Below, in pieces: positions 1-9,085 of a stretch of DNA of 49,225 nt (positions within the stretch are counted from its first letter, which is position 1; every line of letters starts with the position of its first letter). The stretch covers positions 106,466 to 155,690 of the forward strand of contig NZ_SDKK01000014.1 of NCBI RefSeq assembly GCF_008107625.1, written 5' to 3'. The notes under the pieces are model-generated. The model was not told the DNA's origin and searched no databases. It worked only from the letters and a program-made list of their open reading frames with translations. Origin of the DNA: Zoogloea oleivorans. GTDB taxonomy: Bacteria; Pseudomonadota; Gammaproteobacteria; Burkholderiales; Rhodocyclaceae. The translations under genes and the position numbers were made by a program.

Positions 1-409
1 GTGGGGCGGGCGTCGTCACCTCAGGTATCGGTGTTTTGAGTTCTGGTGGCGAAGTGTGGCTTGCGCGGGGCGGCGGTGTTGACCGAGTGGCGGAAGGGCG
101 GGGTGTGTTCATCCGCACCTGCAGGGGTTTTACGGTCGATGGCGCTTCCGTGGCGGTGCCTGGCAATGGACCATATGTCACCAGTGCTGCAAGGTGCAGG
201 GCGACGGACAGGGCGGTGGCGATGGCAAGAGGCGGTGCTGTCTGAAGCGTCATCGAAAACAGCGACGGGGGGCGGTGGTGGCTACAGGAAGGATAGGGCG
301 TTGATGGCCGCGCACCCCATGCCGCTCATCTGTGCGAAGTCTCCGCCCGTCGTTCTCTGCTCGCGCTGGACCCGCGCTGGCGGGATTATGTATGCCTGAG
401 GAGAGGTTA
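1..409. other. No supported gene upstream of pilE
   Basis: This stretch holds open frames on both strands but none has a convincing ribosome binding site, a recognisable domain or a plausible composition, so I call no gene. It probably carries the promoter of the pilin operon. I looked for a sigma-54 type -24/-12 element (TGGCAC...TTGC), as used by many pilin genes, and did not find a good match. The left window edge may cut off a gene end. Confidence 0.4.
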
Positions 410-838
410 ATGAAAAAGATGCGTGGTTTCACCCTGATCGAGTTGATGATCGTCGTCGTGATCGTCGGCATTCTTGCTGCAGTAGCCATGCCGGCCTATA
501 CGGACTTCATTGCGCGCGGAAAAATCGCGCAAGGCACCGAAGCCTTGTCGGAAGCAAAGGTTCGCATGGAGCAGGTCTATAACTCCAACCGGTCTTATTT
601 GCTGTCGGATAATACCTGCCCCGATTTCAGCGCTTCGTTTTCCGATATTCCTTTTACGATTACCCACAGCCCGACCTGTACGAAAGACACTTTCACCCTC
701 AAGGTGACGGGGAAGTCGGCCAATGGCATGAGTGGTTACTGGTATTCGATCAACGAAAGTGGCGAAAAGAAGTCGGCCACACCGACCGGTAGCGGTAATT
801 GCTGGCTGATCAGCAAGGGGACGTCGTGTCCAAGCTAA
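410..838 (+). CDS. pilE: Type IV pilin PilE-like (minor or major pilin)
   Basis: A 142-residue type IV prepilin. The leader MKKMRG is followed by the class III cleavage site, with mature protein starting [10 protein letters not shown] and carrying Glu at position 5, then the hydrophobic helix that packs into the pilus core. The C-terminal part has paired cysteines, ending in [11 protein letters not shown], which fits the disulfide-bounded D-loop of PilE pilins. I chose the ATG at 410 because it gives the short leader and has a GAGGAG ribosome binding site about eight bases upstream; the longer open frame upstream would give an implausible leader. Being first in a minor pilin operon, it is more likely a PilE-type minor pilin than the major PilA, but this is inference. 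PilD would cleave and methylate it at the inner membrane. Confidence 0.9.
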   Translation: MKKMRGFTLIELMIVVVIVGILAAVAMPAYTDFIARGKIAQGTEALSEAKVRMEQVYNSNRSYLLSDNTCPDFSASFSDIPFTITHSPTCTKDTFTLKVTGKSANGMSGYWYSINESGEKKSATPTGSGNCWLISKGTSCPS

Positions 839-1419
839 GGACCCGCACCGAGCAAGGTGCGACCCTCCTGGAACTGATGGTCACGGTATCCATCGCCGCG
901 ATCCTGATGGCGGTCGGCCTTCCGGCGATGAGTGACTGGATCAGGCGCAGTTCGGTTGGTACGGCTTCCGAGCTTATTCAGAATGCCTTGCGTCAGGCCG
1001 AAACGGAAGCGATTCGGCGTAACGCCGACGTGGAGTTTGCCTTGACCAACGATACGCCAAGCGTGAGCGCCGTGAGTACGGTGGTATCCGCTGACAATGG
1101 AAAGAACTGGATCATCAGGGTGGTCGATGCCACGGCGAGCAATCGATACGTGAATGGCAGCGTGACCAAGCAAGTGTCGGAGGGCTTGAGTTACGCGGGG
1201 CCGGCCAGCATTCGCTTCAGCGGTGCCGGCCGTGTCCTCGACTCAACAGGAGCGGCGGTGGGTGCGAAGCAGGTTTATCGGGTGTCGCGAACCGGTACGG
1301 ATCTGGCCTACTGTGTATTCGTCACGCCGGGCGGTGCGGTGAAAATGTGTAATCCGGCATATCCCAGTGGAAACCCCAGGGCATGTCAGCCCATTCTGAC
1401 GGCCGCCGAATGTCCTTGA
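826..1419 (+). CDS. fimT: GspH/FimT-type minor pseudopilin
   Basis: About 197 residues. After a short basic leader comes the prepilin site with [11 protein letters not shown], including Glu5, then the hydrophobic N-terminal helix and the long beta-rich domain of the GspH/FimT (FimU) family. These minor pilins sit at the pilus tip priming complex with PilV, PilW, PilX and PilY1. I chose the GTG at 826, which follows AAGGGGA and overlaps the end of pilE by 13 bases; an in-frame TTG at 799 would add nine residues and has no clear ribosome binding site. The protein ends with several cysteines. FimT and FimU cannot be told apart by eye. Confidence 0.85.
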   Translation: MSKLRTRTEQGATLLELMVTVSIAAILMAVGLPAMSDWIRRSSVGTASELIQNALRQAETEAIRRNADVEFALTNDTPSVSAVSTVVSADNGKNWIIRVVDATASNRYVNGSVTKQVSEGLSYAGPASIRFSGAGRVLDSTGAAVGAKQVYRVSRTGTDLAYCVFVTPGGAVKMCNPAYPSGNPRACQPILTAAECP

Positions 1420-1433
1420 ATGCAGGAGGGGCG

Positions 1434-1895
1434 ATGAAACGCCGTGATGTCCGTGGATATGTCCTGCTTGAGGCGCTTGTCGCGCTATTGATATTTTCCC
1501 TTGGCCTTCTCGGGATGATTGGCTTTCAGGCAGCCTCCACACGGATTGTTACCGATAGCCGATTTCGTACTGAAGCAGCGATTCTTGCTGATGAACTGAT
1601 CGCCAAAATGTCGGTGGACAAGCGGAGTGTCGTGATCGCCAACTACGCTTATGACTCTGAAGGCGGCGGCGGTGGCGCGTCTACCCGCACCTGGTTCGAG
1701 ACGCGGGTAACCGGTGCCAGCAAATTGCCTAATCCCAAGGTCAAGGTGGATGTTGCGAGCGGAGCTTCTGTCGACACCTTCACGGTAACGGTACGGATCC
1801 AGTGGGATTTGCCTTCTTCTGGTACCAGCGACAAGGCTGTGAAGCAAAAAGAAATGGAACATGGCAATTATGAGACGCAAGCGCTGTTGTTCTGA
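1434..1895 (+). CDS. pilV: Type IV pilus modification protein PilV
   Basis: 153 residues. The leader MKRRDVRG precedes YVLLEALVALLIFSLGLLGM, the typical PilV prepilin signal with Glu5 and a long hydrophobic helix. The following FQAASTRI and the conserved stretch of helix match PilV proteins of Pseudomonas and betaproteobacteria. The ATG at 1434 is preceded by AGGAGGGG at ideal distance. PilV is a minor pilin of the tip complex, acting with FimT/FimU, PilW and PilX. A glycine run (GGGGG) in the middle looks like a flexible loop. The end overlaps the pilW start. Confidence 0.9.
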   Translation: MKRRDVRGYVLLEALVALLIFSLGLLGMIGFQAASTRIVTDSRFRTEAAILADELIAKMSVDKRSVVIANYAYDSEGGGGGASTRTWFETRVTGASKLPNPKVKVDVASGASVDTFTVTVRIQWDLPSSGTSDKAVKQKEMEHGNYETQALLF

Positions 1896-3129
1896 GATCC
1901 GGCCCTCGAAAAAATGTTCTCTGACGAGGACGCGCCGCACGCAGGCGGGCCTGAGTCTCATCGAGATGATGGTGGGCATGTTGATTGGCCTTATTGCCAG
2001 CCTGGTCATCATGCAGAGCTATTCGTCGAGCGAAATATATCGTCGAAATCTTTCCGGTGTGGGCGACGCCCTGCAATCTGCGGCGATCGCTGCCCAGCGG
2101 CTCGATCTGGTCATTCAGGAGGCCGGTGGGGGGCTCGCGCGGGGCTCGAAAGTCTGGGGGTGCAAACTTCTGGTTAATGTCGCAGGGACTGCAGTCCTGC
2201 CACGCGCTTCGGCTTTTCCAAGCCCCTTTGCCAGCGTTACGCAGACCTTGCGAGCCATGCCGGTAGCCATCCTGAATGGAGGAAGCAGCGCTTCCGATGT
2301 CATTCTGGTCATGGCTGGCGACTCGGCCGCCGGTAATCGGCCGCTTTCCTTCTCTTCCGTTTCGGGAGGATCCCTGGTTGTTTCTCCCACTCCCGCTATC
2401 GGGATGGGAATCAAGACGTCGACAGACGCTTCCTTGTACGATCTGTTCTTGGCGGTTCCGCAGGATATTCCCAATGATCCGGGGGATTGTCGTGTGGTTC
2501 AGGCCAAGAGCACGTTTGCACCGGTGACCGTCGCGACTGATGCCTCTCTTGGAATCAAGGTGGCAACGATTTCCAGTGCGGAAATTCCACTTAATGAGGC
2601 GACCTACGGAACAGTCGATGCGTCGATTTATACAAAGGCACCCGCAGCTTTTCATTTGGGGCTGCGCAACTTGCCGACGTTCGCTCTGCTCGGCGTTAAT
2701 AGCAATGGCGAACTTGTTCAATATGATGTGCTCAATCGTATGGATCCCCAGGTTTTCAGTGAAAACATTTTCCTGATCAAGGCGCGTTACGGCCTGGATA
2801 ACGGCGTAGGTGGTGTCGATAACGACAATGCCGTGGATGAATGGGTTTCACCGTCCGAAGCGGGATGGACGATGGCTGAGCTGATGAATGGAACCCTGGC
2901 AACACAGCAGAAAATCGGATATATCAAGGCTATTCGCATCGCAATGGTCATCCGCTCATCCCAGCCGGTGGCGTCCGATGCCCCGATGAGCAAGCTGCTG
3001 CTTTTTCAGGATCTACCGGAGTCAAGAAAGTTTTCCCGTGATTTGACCACTGATGAGCAACGCTATCAGTATCAGGTCTATGAGTGGGTGATTCCTCTCC
3101 GAAACATGAAGACGCCTCCCAATGTCTAA
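1861..3129 (+). CDS. pilW: Type IV pilus assembly protein PilW
   Basis: Up to 422 residues. The prepilin signal GLSLIEMMVGMLIGL contains Glu5 and the start of the core helix. The rest is the large PilW soluble domain. The start is uncertain: ATGs at 1861 and 1870 give a leader of about 30 residues rich in Arg, Lys and Cys, longer than usual, and neither has a good ribosome binding site. A non-ATG start nearer 1915 is possible. The gene overlaps the end of pilV by 35 bases if 1861 is used, and its stop overlaps pilX, so translation is probably coupled. PilW is a tip-complex minor pilin. Confidence 0.85.
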   Translation: MAIMRRKRCCSEIRPSKKCSLTRTRRTQAGLSLIEMMVGMLIGLIASLVIMQSYSSSEIYRRNLSGVGDALQSAAIAAQRLDLVIQEAGGGLARGSKVWGCKLLVNVAGTAVLPRASAFPSPFASVTQTLRAMPVAILNGGSSASDVILVMAGDSAAGNRPLSFSSVSGGSLVVSPTPAIGMGIKTSTDASLYDLFLAVPQDIPNDPGDCRVVQAKSTFAPVTVATDASLGIKVATISSAEIPLNEATYGTVDASIYTKAPAAFHLGLRNLPTFALLGVNSNGELVQYDVLNRMDPQVFSENIFLIKARYGLDNGVGGVDNDNAVDEWVSPSEAGWTMAELMNGTLATQQKIGYIKAIRIAMVIRSSQPVASDAPMSKLLLFQDLPESRKFSRDLTTDEQRYQYQVYEWVIPLRNMKTPPNV

Positions 3130-3802
3130 TCGCGCTAACGAATATCAGGGTTTGCCGTCAATGTCGGTTCGACGAGGGCGCTCCACCACGGGGCAAGGCG
3201 GCGCTGTTCTGGCTGTTGTTCTTGTCGTGCTGGTCGTGATGATGCTGGGTGGCGTTTCCTTGTTGAGTTCGGTGGATACGTCGGCTCTTCTGTCGGGCAA
3301 CATCGGTTTCAAGCGTCAGGCTCTCAACGCTACGGGGCGGGGCCTGAACCAGGCGTTTGCCAAGATGAAATTAAGTGACTTTCGCGCCAATCAGGATTCC
3401 ATTGCCGGGTGCCCGCCTCCTGTGGGCACCGGTACTGCCTGCAGCAAGGCGTCGATTTGGGCTTCGCTTAATTTTTATCCACGCCTGCTTGAATCCGACG
3501 AGAACGGAGTCCCTGTCATTCTCAAAGACAAGGCAAAGTTCGACAGTACCTTCACGGCTGGGACCCTTAAAACTCAGGGTACAGACGAGACGCGCTTCCT
3601 GATTGAACGTATGTGCAATTCTTATGGGCCGTCCACTAAGGCCAATTGCATGCTTTCGGGTTATTCCCCGCGTGGGGGAACCGGCTGGCCCGAAAAACCC
3701 GGATCCACAGCGTCGCCCCTTTACCGGATTACCGTTCGTACCGATGGGGTTCGAAACAGCCTGACGTATTCCCAATGGATTGTGGCCTTTACGGAAGAAT
3801 GA
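3122..3802 (+). CDS. pilX: Type IV pilus assembly protein PilX
   Basis: 226 residues, PilX family. After a basic, glycine-containing leader comes GAVLAVVLVVLVVMMLGG, the PilX-type hydrophobic helix, which lacks Glu5 as is usual for PilX/GspK-like minor pilins. The downstream segment with SGNIGFKRQALNA fits the conserved PilX N-terminal domain. The ATG at 3122 overlaps the pilW stop by eight bases; an in-frame ATG at 3161 would give a shorter leader and is a possible alternative. It is predicted to sit in the inner membrane and the pilus tip, bridging the pilin core to PilY1. Confidence 0.85.
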   Translation: MSNRANEYQGLPSMSVRRGRSTTGQGGAVLAVVLVVLVVMMLGGVSLLSSVDTSALLSGNIGFKRQALNATGRGLNQAFAKMKLSDFRANQDSIAGCPPPVGTGTACSKASIWASLNFYPRLLESDENGVPVILKDKAKFDSTFTAGTLKTQGTDETRFLIERMCNSYGPSTKANCMLSGYSPRGGTGWPEKPGSTASPLYRITVRTDGVRNSLTYSQWIVAFTEE

Positions 3803-3831
3803 GCCAGTTGCTGCTCCGGAGATCGATAATT

Positions 3832-6800
3832 ATGCAAAATTCCGAAAGCTTCACCCAAGCTTCTGCTTGTTTCTTCAGGGGGTCCGCATCGAGGCTGATG
3901 CTTGCCGCTGCGGTGTGGACGGCCATTGTTCCAGCCGCTCGCGCTGCGGACACCGCGCTTGCCGATCTGCCTATTTCTGCAAGCCAGGAGGCGGTTCCGG
4001 CAAATGTGATGCTGGCCTTGTCGGTTGAGTTTCCGACCGCGCTGAGTCACGCCAATTTCAGTCAGGGTAATACGGCGGGGGTGGCCGCACTTAAAGCTGA
4101 GTCGACTGCTGATCCCTATTTTGAAACGACGCGAAAGTATCTGGGATATTTTGAATCAAAGTTCTGTTACACGTTTGACGAAGCTGGCAAGTATTTCAAG
4201 TACGCAGGCCCGTCCAACGAAGTCGACTTTTCCTGCCCCAAGCAATGGTCCGGTAACTATCTGAACTGGGCAACCATGCAAGTTTCGGATCTTTTTCGCT
4301 GGGCCATGACCGGGGGGGCACGGGATATAGATGAACCCCTGGATTTCAGTGCAGCCTCTCCCGTCGGAAAGACTGTCCTGGTAAAAGGATGGTCGAATGA
4401 TCAAGGGCAGGATAAAAACTTTCCGAACAAGGTTATTTCGTACTCGCTCATTCCCAAGTACACCGCACTGGATAGGAGTGATACCAAAAATCTCGTCGCG
4501 GTCGTCCTCCACAAGGGTATTGATGTTGAGTTCAGCTACAGCTCCGATGATTCACCAGGCTCGACAGTCGTAAAAAAATTGCCTGTTCGCGTCCTTGTTT
4601 GTGATGGGACCGACACGAGCAAGCATGAGTATCAGGACAATTTTTATTGTCAGAAATATCAGAACGCTGACAAGGATAAAATTGTTTATAAGCCTGTTGG
4701 CCTGATGCAAAAAAATATCAACAAGATGCGCTTTGGTGCCGTCAGTTACTTGAATCTGAATAATTCAACTTACGGCGATGACGAAAAGTTGAAGGCGTGG
4801 GACGGCGGGGTGATCAAGGCGCAGATTCGAGACACGAAGCAGGAAATTTATGAAACAGGTGCCTTCCCCAGCAACCCGTTTCCTGCCGACAAGGGGGGAG
4901 ACACCTCCGTTGAATTGACTGGCGCGATTAACTACCTGAACCTTTTTGGCTACAAGGCGCGTAGTTTTAAACGCTACGATAACGTGAGTGAAATGTATGC
5001 AGTGGGTTTGCGTTATCTTCTCGGCCCTTCCGGGATTGGTAACGTGGCCGCGTTTTCTAACATGCCTGCAGGTGTGACTGCGACGCAGATAGCCAACATC
5101 AAGGATAATTTTCCGGTTATTACCAAGTGGGATGACCCCATGTTCTCGGCGCTCAATGGTGGCTTGTGCCAGAAGCAATTCATCATCGGTATTGGTGATA
5201 CCAACAACTGTTGCGATTATAATTTGTCCGGGGGGGAGCCGCCGATCAACGCAGCGGTAAGCGGTGAAAGGTTTGCCGGGGAGACTGCTAGAGCCTGGGT
5301 CACGAAACTCCCCTCTTACAACGAGAATTCCGACTATATCGCTGGTCTGGCTTATGCCGCCAATACCAAGCCCTTGCGCTCCGATTTTCCGAAGATGCGC
5401 ATCAAGACTTTCTGGGTTGATGCCCTGGAGTATTCAGTCAAGGCGGCAAATAACCAGTACGAAAAAGCTGCCAAGTATGGCGCCTTCAACGACACGAACG
5501 GCAATGGTGTGCCGGATGACGGCGAGTGGAATGCCCTTGGGGAGAAGTACAAGGGCGTCGCAATTCCTGATGCCTATTTCCCCGCGTCCGATCCAGATCG
5601 CCTGTTGTCCGGTCTTTCGTCGGCGTTTAGTCAGATCAATTCACTGATTGCTGCAGGGGCAGGGGCTGGCTTGACCTCGTTATCCATCTCCGAAACCCTG
5701 ACTGCGGACGCTACCTATCAGACTCGCTATGACTCGCAATACTGGTCAGGTGATCTTCGCGGGATGAAAATTGATTCCATCAACATTGCGACCGGAGTCA
5801 TCAGTACGACGATGAAGTGGAGTGCGGCAGCCAAGCTGGATACGTTGGTTGCAGGTGCAGGGTGGGATACCGCGCGCAATGTCGTTACCCTCAAGCCCAA
5901 TGATTCAGGCACCTTGATTGGCGCTCCCTTCCGTCTGGCTAGTCTTTCCGCTGCCCAGAAGACGGCTTTGGGTTCTACGGAGACCGAACAGGGTAACGTC
6001 TTGAATTACCTGAGAGGCGATACAAGCAAGGAGTCGACCTTGTCTGTTCGCAAGACATTCCGTTATCGGGCTTCTGTTTTGGGCGATATCGTCGATTCGG
6101 CAGCAACTTATGTTGGACCACCCAGCGCAGTGTATGCGGACGCGTTCAATCCGGGATATTCCACTTTCAAGGCGGCAAAGGCTACACGCAAACCCGTTGT
6201 TTATGTCGGTGCCAATGACGGAATGCTCCATGCCTTCGATGCGCGAGTGGACTCCACCGATGGGGGCAAAGAGCTTTTTGCGCTTGTGCCCAACGCGGTT
6301 TTTAACGGGCCCGACAATCAGCCGAGCGTAAGTGGGTTGAAGGCGCTCACGGATAACGGCTATCTGCATCACTATTATGTCAACGCTACCCCCTTCGTGC
6401 GGGATGTGGATTTCAACCGCGCGGGTACCTCGGCTACGCCAACCGATTCTGATTGGCGGAGCTTGCTCGTTGTTGGTCTGGGGAAAGGGGGGCGTAGTTA
6501 CGTTGCCGTCGATGTGACGGACCCATCCAGCTTTACATCGGAAACCAATGTAGCCGGAAAGGTTCTCTGGGAGTTTACCCATGAGGATATGGGCTTTAGC
6601 TATGGTCGCCCCTTCATCGTAAAAACACCCAAATGGGGGTGGGTTGTTGTGATTGCCGCCGGCTATAACAATACCTTGGGCACTTCGACCGGCAGTTCTC
6701 CGGGGAAGGGCGTGATATTTGTTCTGAATCCAAAGAACGGTACTCTTCTCCAGAAGATAAAGACTGCCCAGGGCACGGCGGCCACACCGGCCGGCTTGGC

Positions 6801-7632
6801 GCATGTGTCGGGCTACGTGCCTGACTACTCTGACATGAAAATGGATCAGCTTTATGCCGGTGATTTGCTCGGTAACCTTTGGCGCTTTGATTTCACTAGC
6901 GCGACGGCGACTGTTCCAGATCTGAGCACGCCGATCGCAAAGTTGGAAACGGCAACAGGTACCGCGCAGCCTGTGACGACGGAGCCTCTGGTTGAGATTG
7001 CCTCTGACTTGACTCGTTATGTGTTTGTGGGGACGGGGCGCCTTTTACACAATGACGACAGGAACAATACGCAGACCCAGACCTTCTATGCCTTGCGTGA
7101 CGGTACGGTTACCAACCCTTATACGACGGAAGAGGGGAAGGCGAACCAGTTGCCTACCGGCGTTGATTTTCCGGTAAAGCGGGAGAAGATGGTTCAGGTT
7201 ACCAGCCTCATCGAAGGTGTCACGCTGGCGGGAGACAAGCCGATGGGATGGTATTACGATCTGACGGGGCGAAGTGGGACCGCAGCAGAGCAGGTCATCA
7301 TCAATCCGCAAGCTAATGAAGGTCTTGTTTCATGGGTGGGAACGCTGATGAATCAGGACAAGTGCAACCCTGCCGGTGAGAGCTCAACTTACGCCGTGAA
7401 ATATGGGACGGCCAAGTCGGCCTTTGCAAAAACTGAAGGTAATGCGCGGGTGCCCATTGAGTTTATTTCTTCCAGTTCCGGTCTTGTGGGGCTCAGGCTG
7501 GTTCGCTACGGGTCGGCAATCCGGCTGATGGGTTCTTTCAGTGCAGCAGAGTCTGGCCCCGCATTTATCGGGAGCCAGGTTGGTGGGATTGGGGATCCGC
7601 GCGTTCTCAACTGGAGGATCATCGGACAGTGA
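3832..7632 (+). CDS. pilY1: PilY1-type pilus tip adhesin/assembly factor
   Basis: 1266 residues, somewhat longer than Pseudomonas PilY1. A signal peptide ending near ARAAD precedes the mature protein. The C-terminal third is the PilY1 beta-propeller, with YVGANDGMLHAF near residue 790 and later blades containing GDLLGNLWRF. An EF-hand-like calcium loop, DTNGNGVPDD, starts near residue 554. The N-terminus reads NVMLALSVEFPTA and does not show the DxSxS MIDAS motif of Pseudomonas PilY1, so a metal-binding vWA fold there is doubtful. I chose ATG 3832 because GGAGA lies nine bases upstream and it gives a good signal peptide; ATG 3799 overlaps the pilX stop and is an alternative. PilY1 is exported to the pilus tip, where it supports pilus extension and adhesion. 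Composition is more AT-rich than the genes downstream. Confidence 0.9.
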   Translation: MQNSESFTQASACFFRGSASRLMLAAAVWTAIVPAARAADTALADLPISASQEAVPANVMLALSVEFPTALSHANFSQGNTAGVAALKAESTADPYFETTRKYLGYFESKFCYTFDEAGKYFKYAGPSNEVDFSCPKQWSGNYLNWATMQVSDLFRWAMTGGARDIDEPLDFSAASPVGKTVLVKGWSNDQGQDKNFPNKVISYSLIPKYTALDRSDTKNLVAVVLHKGIDVEFSYSSDDSPGSTVVKKLPVRVLVCDGTDTSKHEYQDNFYCQKYQNADKDKIVYKPVGLMQKNINKMRFGAVSYLNLNNSTYGDDEKLKAWDGGVIKAQIRDTKQEIYETGAFPSNPFPADKGGDTSVELTGAINYLNLFGYKARSFKRYDNVSEMYAVGLRYLLGPSGIGNVAAFSNMPAGVTATQIANIKDNFPVITKWDDPMFSALNGGLCQKQFIIGIGDTNNCCDYNLSGGEPPINAAVSGERFAGETARAWVTKLPSYNENSDYIAGLAYAANTKPLRSDFPKMRIKTFWVDALEYSVKAANNQYEKAAKYGAFNDTNGNGVPDDGEWNALGEKYKGVAIPDAYFPASDPDRLLSGLSSAFSQINSLIAAGAGAGLTSLSISETLTADATYQTRYDSQYWSGDLRGMKIDSINIATGVISTTMKWSAAAKLDTLVAGAGWDTARNVVTLKPNDSGTLIGAPFRLASLSAAQKTALGSTETEQGNVLNYLRGDTSKESTLSVRKTFRYRASVLGDIVDSAATYVGPPSAVYADAFNPGYSTFKAAKATRKPVVYVGANDGMLHAFDARVDSTDGGKELFALVPNAVFNGPDNQPSVSGLKALTDNGYLHHYYVNATPFVRDVDFNRAGTSATPTDSDWRSLLVVGLGKGGRSYVAVDVTDPSSFTSETNVAGKVLWEFTHEDMGFSYGRPFIVKTPKWGWVVVIAAGYNNTLGTSTGSSPGKGVIFVLNPKNGTLLQKIKTAQGTAATPAGLAHVSGYVPDYSDMKMDQLYAGDLLGNLWRFDFTSATATVPDLSTPIAKLETATGTAQPVTTEPLVEIASDLTRYVFVGTGRLLHNDDRNNTQTQTFYALRDGTVTNPYTTEEGKANQLPTGVDFPVKREKMVQVTSLIEGVTLAGDKPMGWYYDLTGRSGTAAEQVIINPQANEGLVSWVGTLMNQDKCNPAGESSTYAVKYGTAKSAFAKTEGNARVPIEFISSSSGLVGLRLVRYGSAIRLMGSFSAAESGPAFIGSQVGGIGDPRVLNWRIIGQ

Positions 7633-7691
7633 TTGAGTGCGCAGATTCGTGAGTCAGTTTCTGTAAAAAATTAAGCCCTTCAGATAAGCAC

Positions 7692-7720
7692 TTGCAGTGA
7701 CTGGAGTCGCCCTGTATAAT
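7692..7720 (+). promoter_or_regulatory. Sigma-70 promoter of tRNA-Thr
   Basis: A -35 like TTGCAG (7692-7697) and a perfect -10 TATAAT (7715-7720) are separated by 17 bases and lie 13 bases before the tRNA. Confidence 0.8.
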
Positions 7721-7733
7721 TCTTTTCCTCGGG

Positions 7734-7809
7734 GCCGCTGTAGCTCAGTTGGTAGAGCAGCGCATTCGTAATGCGAAGGTCGACAGTTCGATTCCGTCCA
7801 GCGGCACCA
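7734..7809 (+). tRNA. tRNA-Thr(CGT)
   Basis: The 76 bases fold into a standard cloverleaf with the acceptor stem GCCGCTG/CAGCGGC and encoded CCA end. The anticodon loop TTCGTAA gives anticodon CGT, reading ACG. The D-arm and anticodon arm closely resemble E. coli thrW. A strong promoter lies upstream and a terminator downstream, so it is a single-gene unit. Confidence 0.97.
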
Positions 7810-7825
7810 TAAGAAACAAGCACTT

Positions 7826-7853
7826 AGGCCAACTCTTCGGGGTTGGCCTTTTT
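7826..7853 (+). terminator. Rho-independent terminator after tRNA-Thr
   Basis: Stem AGGCCAAC/GTTGGCCT with an eight-base loop, followed by a T run. Confidence 0.9.
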
Positions 7854-7979
7854 GCGTCTGTTCGTGATTGCTCCCGTAGCGATCAACGTTGTTCCATTTG
7901 AAAGCCGGGGTGGAGATGCTTCTGTAGGTATTTGTAGCAGGTGTGCCTTGCGCGCGTGCAAGAAGGGGGTTCGAGATTA

Positions 7980-8369
7980 ATGCCAGTCTTCGTAACCTGT
8001 CATTTCATCCGCGGCAGGGCAGCATGGACAACCGAGTTCTGGCTCCAGCTCGCTGCGGCATCCATCGCCCTTTGTGCGGCAATTTGCTGGGTCGCGTTTC
8101 GCCGGGGAAAGATGCGGCTGGTCGCGGTTCCGCTGTGGCCCTTCGTTCGCCTCTTCGTGTGCCAGCTGGCGATCCTCTACGTGGTTTCGGCGGTCAGCAT
8201 CACGGCAGTCGCCCTGGCCGTCATCTATGCGATTACCCGTTCGGCGCCCAATGCGCTGGCACTGGCCGTGCTGGCGGGGCTGTGGCTGTCCCTGTGGCTC
8301 GCGCCCGGCATCGCGTCCTTCACGACGTGGCGCCGGTTGCACCGCGCGGAACTCAAGCGCGACCGATGA
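7980..8369 (+). CDS. Small hypothetical membrane protein
   Basis: 129 residues of no family I recognise. Three hydrophobic segments are visible: LQLAAASIALCAAICWVAF, LFVCQLAILYVVSAVSITAV running into ALAVIYAI, and ALAVLAGLWLSLWLAPGI. The C-terminus is short and basic (RRLHRAELKRDR) and probably cytoplasmic. I chose the ATG at 7980, with AGGGGG about eleven bases upstream; a GTG at 7941 in the same frame would add 13 residues. It is convergent with the next gene and overlaps its end by 17 bases. It is likely a real gene by composition, but its function is unknown. Confidence 0.55.
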   Translation: MPVFVTCHFIRGRAAWTTEFWLQLAAASIALCAAICWVAFRRGKMRLVAVPLWPFVRLFVCQLAILYVVSAVSITAVALAVIYAITRSAPNALALAVLAGLWLSLWLAPGIASFTTWRRLHRAELKRDR

Positions 8370-9000
8370 AGGCCGGCGGCGCGGGTGGCATCTGCTCCCC
8401 GCAGCCAGCCTCGGGCTGCAGGGGCTTGGCGGTCAGGGCCAGGGGTTGCACGCCCGCCCAGACCGGAATGGCCATGTCCTCTTCCGAATCTTCCACGCCC
8501 CAGTTGCGGATCTTGGCGACCGCCTCATCCAGGGCCAGGCGCAGCAGCCGCGTGCCCGCCAGCTCGGCCCGGGACGGCGGCCTCACTAGGGGCGAACGGC
8601 CCGGGCTGACGTGCTCGACAAATGCCTTGAACGCGGCCGCCTTGGCGTCCGGATCGTCCTCCGCTGTAAAACGGCCGTAGATCACCACCGAACGGTAGTT
8701 CATGGCGTGATGGAAGGCCGAGCGGGCCAGCACCAGCCCGTCCAGGTGGGTGATGGACACTGCACATTCCTCCTCCAGCAGGGTCTGGGTCAGACGCGAA
8801 TTGTTGGCGCCGTGGATGTAGAGGTACTCGCCCTCGCGCCAGCATGCGGTGGGCAGGCAGTGCACGCTGCCGCCCTGGTTGAAGGCGATCTGGCACACCA
8901 GCGCCTGATCGATGATGGCGTGGACGGTGGCGGTGTCGTGGTGGGCCCGCTGGGGTTTGCGGCGGACTTCGGTGCGGGGGCTGGCGGACGGCTTCGACAT
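8353..9000 (-). CDS. Pyridoxamine 5'-phosphate oxidase-like flavin-binding protein
   Basis: 215 residues. It belongs to the group of split-beta-barrel flavin/PNPOx-related proteins often annotated as pyridoxamine 5'-phosphate oxidase family or NimA-like. Supporting features are VHAIIDQALVCQIAF at the start, the strand HCLPTACWREGEYLYIHGAN (a fold-typical LPT...YIHG motif), and later SVVIYGRF with the FVEHVSPGR segment. The C-terminal part (KIRNWGVEDSEED) also fits this subgroup. The ATG at 9000 has GGAG close upstream. It is divergent from a MocR/PdxR-type regulator, a frequent arrangement in which the regulator controls this gene. True PNP oxidase activity is not implied; FMN or another flavin is the likely ligand. 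Confidence 0.85.
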   Translation of the reverse strand: MSKPSASPRTEVRRKPQRAHHDTATVHAIIDQALVCQIAFNQGGSVHCLPTACWREGEYLYIHGANNSRLTQTLLEEECAVSITHLDGLVLARSAFHHAMNYRSVVIYGRFTAEDDPDAKAAAFKAFVEHVSPGRSPLVRPPSRAELAGTRLLRLALDEAVAKIRNWGVEDSEEDMAIPVWAGVQPLALTAKPLQPEAGCGEQMPPAPPAFIGRA

Positions 9001-9019
9001 GGGGGACTCCTGGATAAGA

Positions 9020-9047
9020 GGTGCCAGCATAGCGAGGCCGTGGCACC
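9020..9047. promoter_or_regulatory. Palindrome between PNPOx-like gene and MocR regulator
   Basis: GGTGCCA (9020-9026) and TGGCACC (9041-9047) form a perfect 7+7 inverted repeat with centres 21 bases apart, that is two helical turns. It lies in the 85-base divergent intergenic region. A dimeric regulator binding here is a reasonable guess; the MocR gene product is the obvious candidate. Confidence 0.5.
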
Positions 9048-9085
9048 ATTCATGGGGCCACCCGACTCTTCGCTCATGGAGCCAG

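Noticed and set aside
46..399. 117-codon forward open frame before pilE
   Set aside because: No ribosome binding site, no recognisable domain and overlapping alternatives in other frames; composition looks non-coding.
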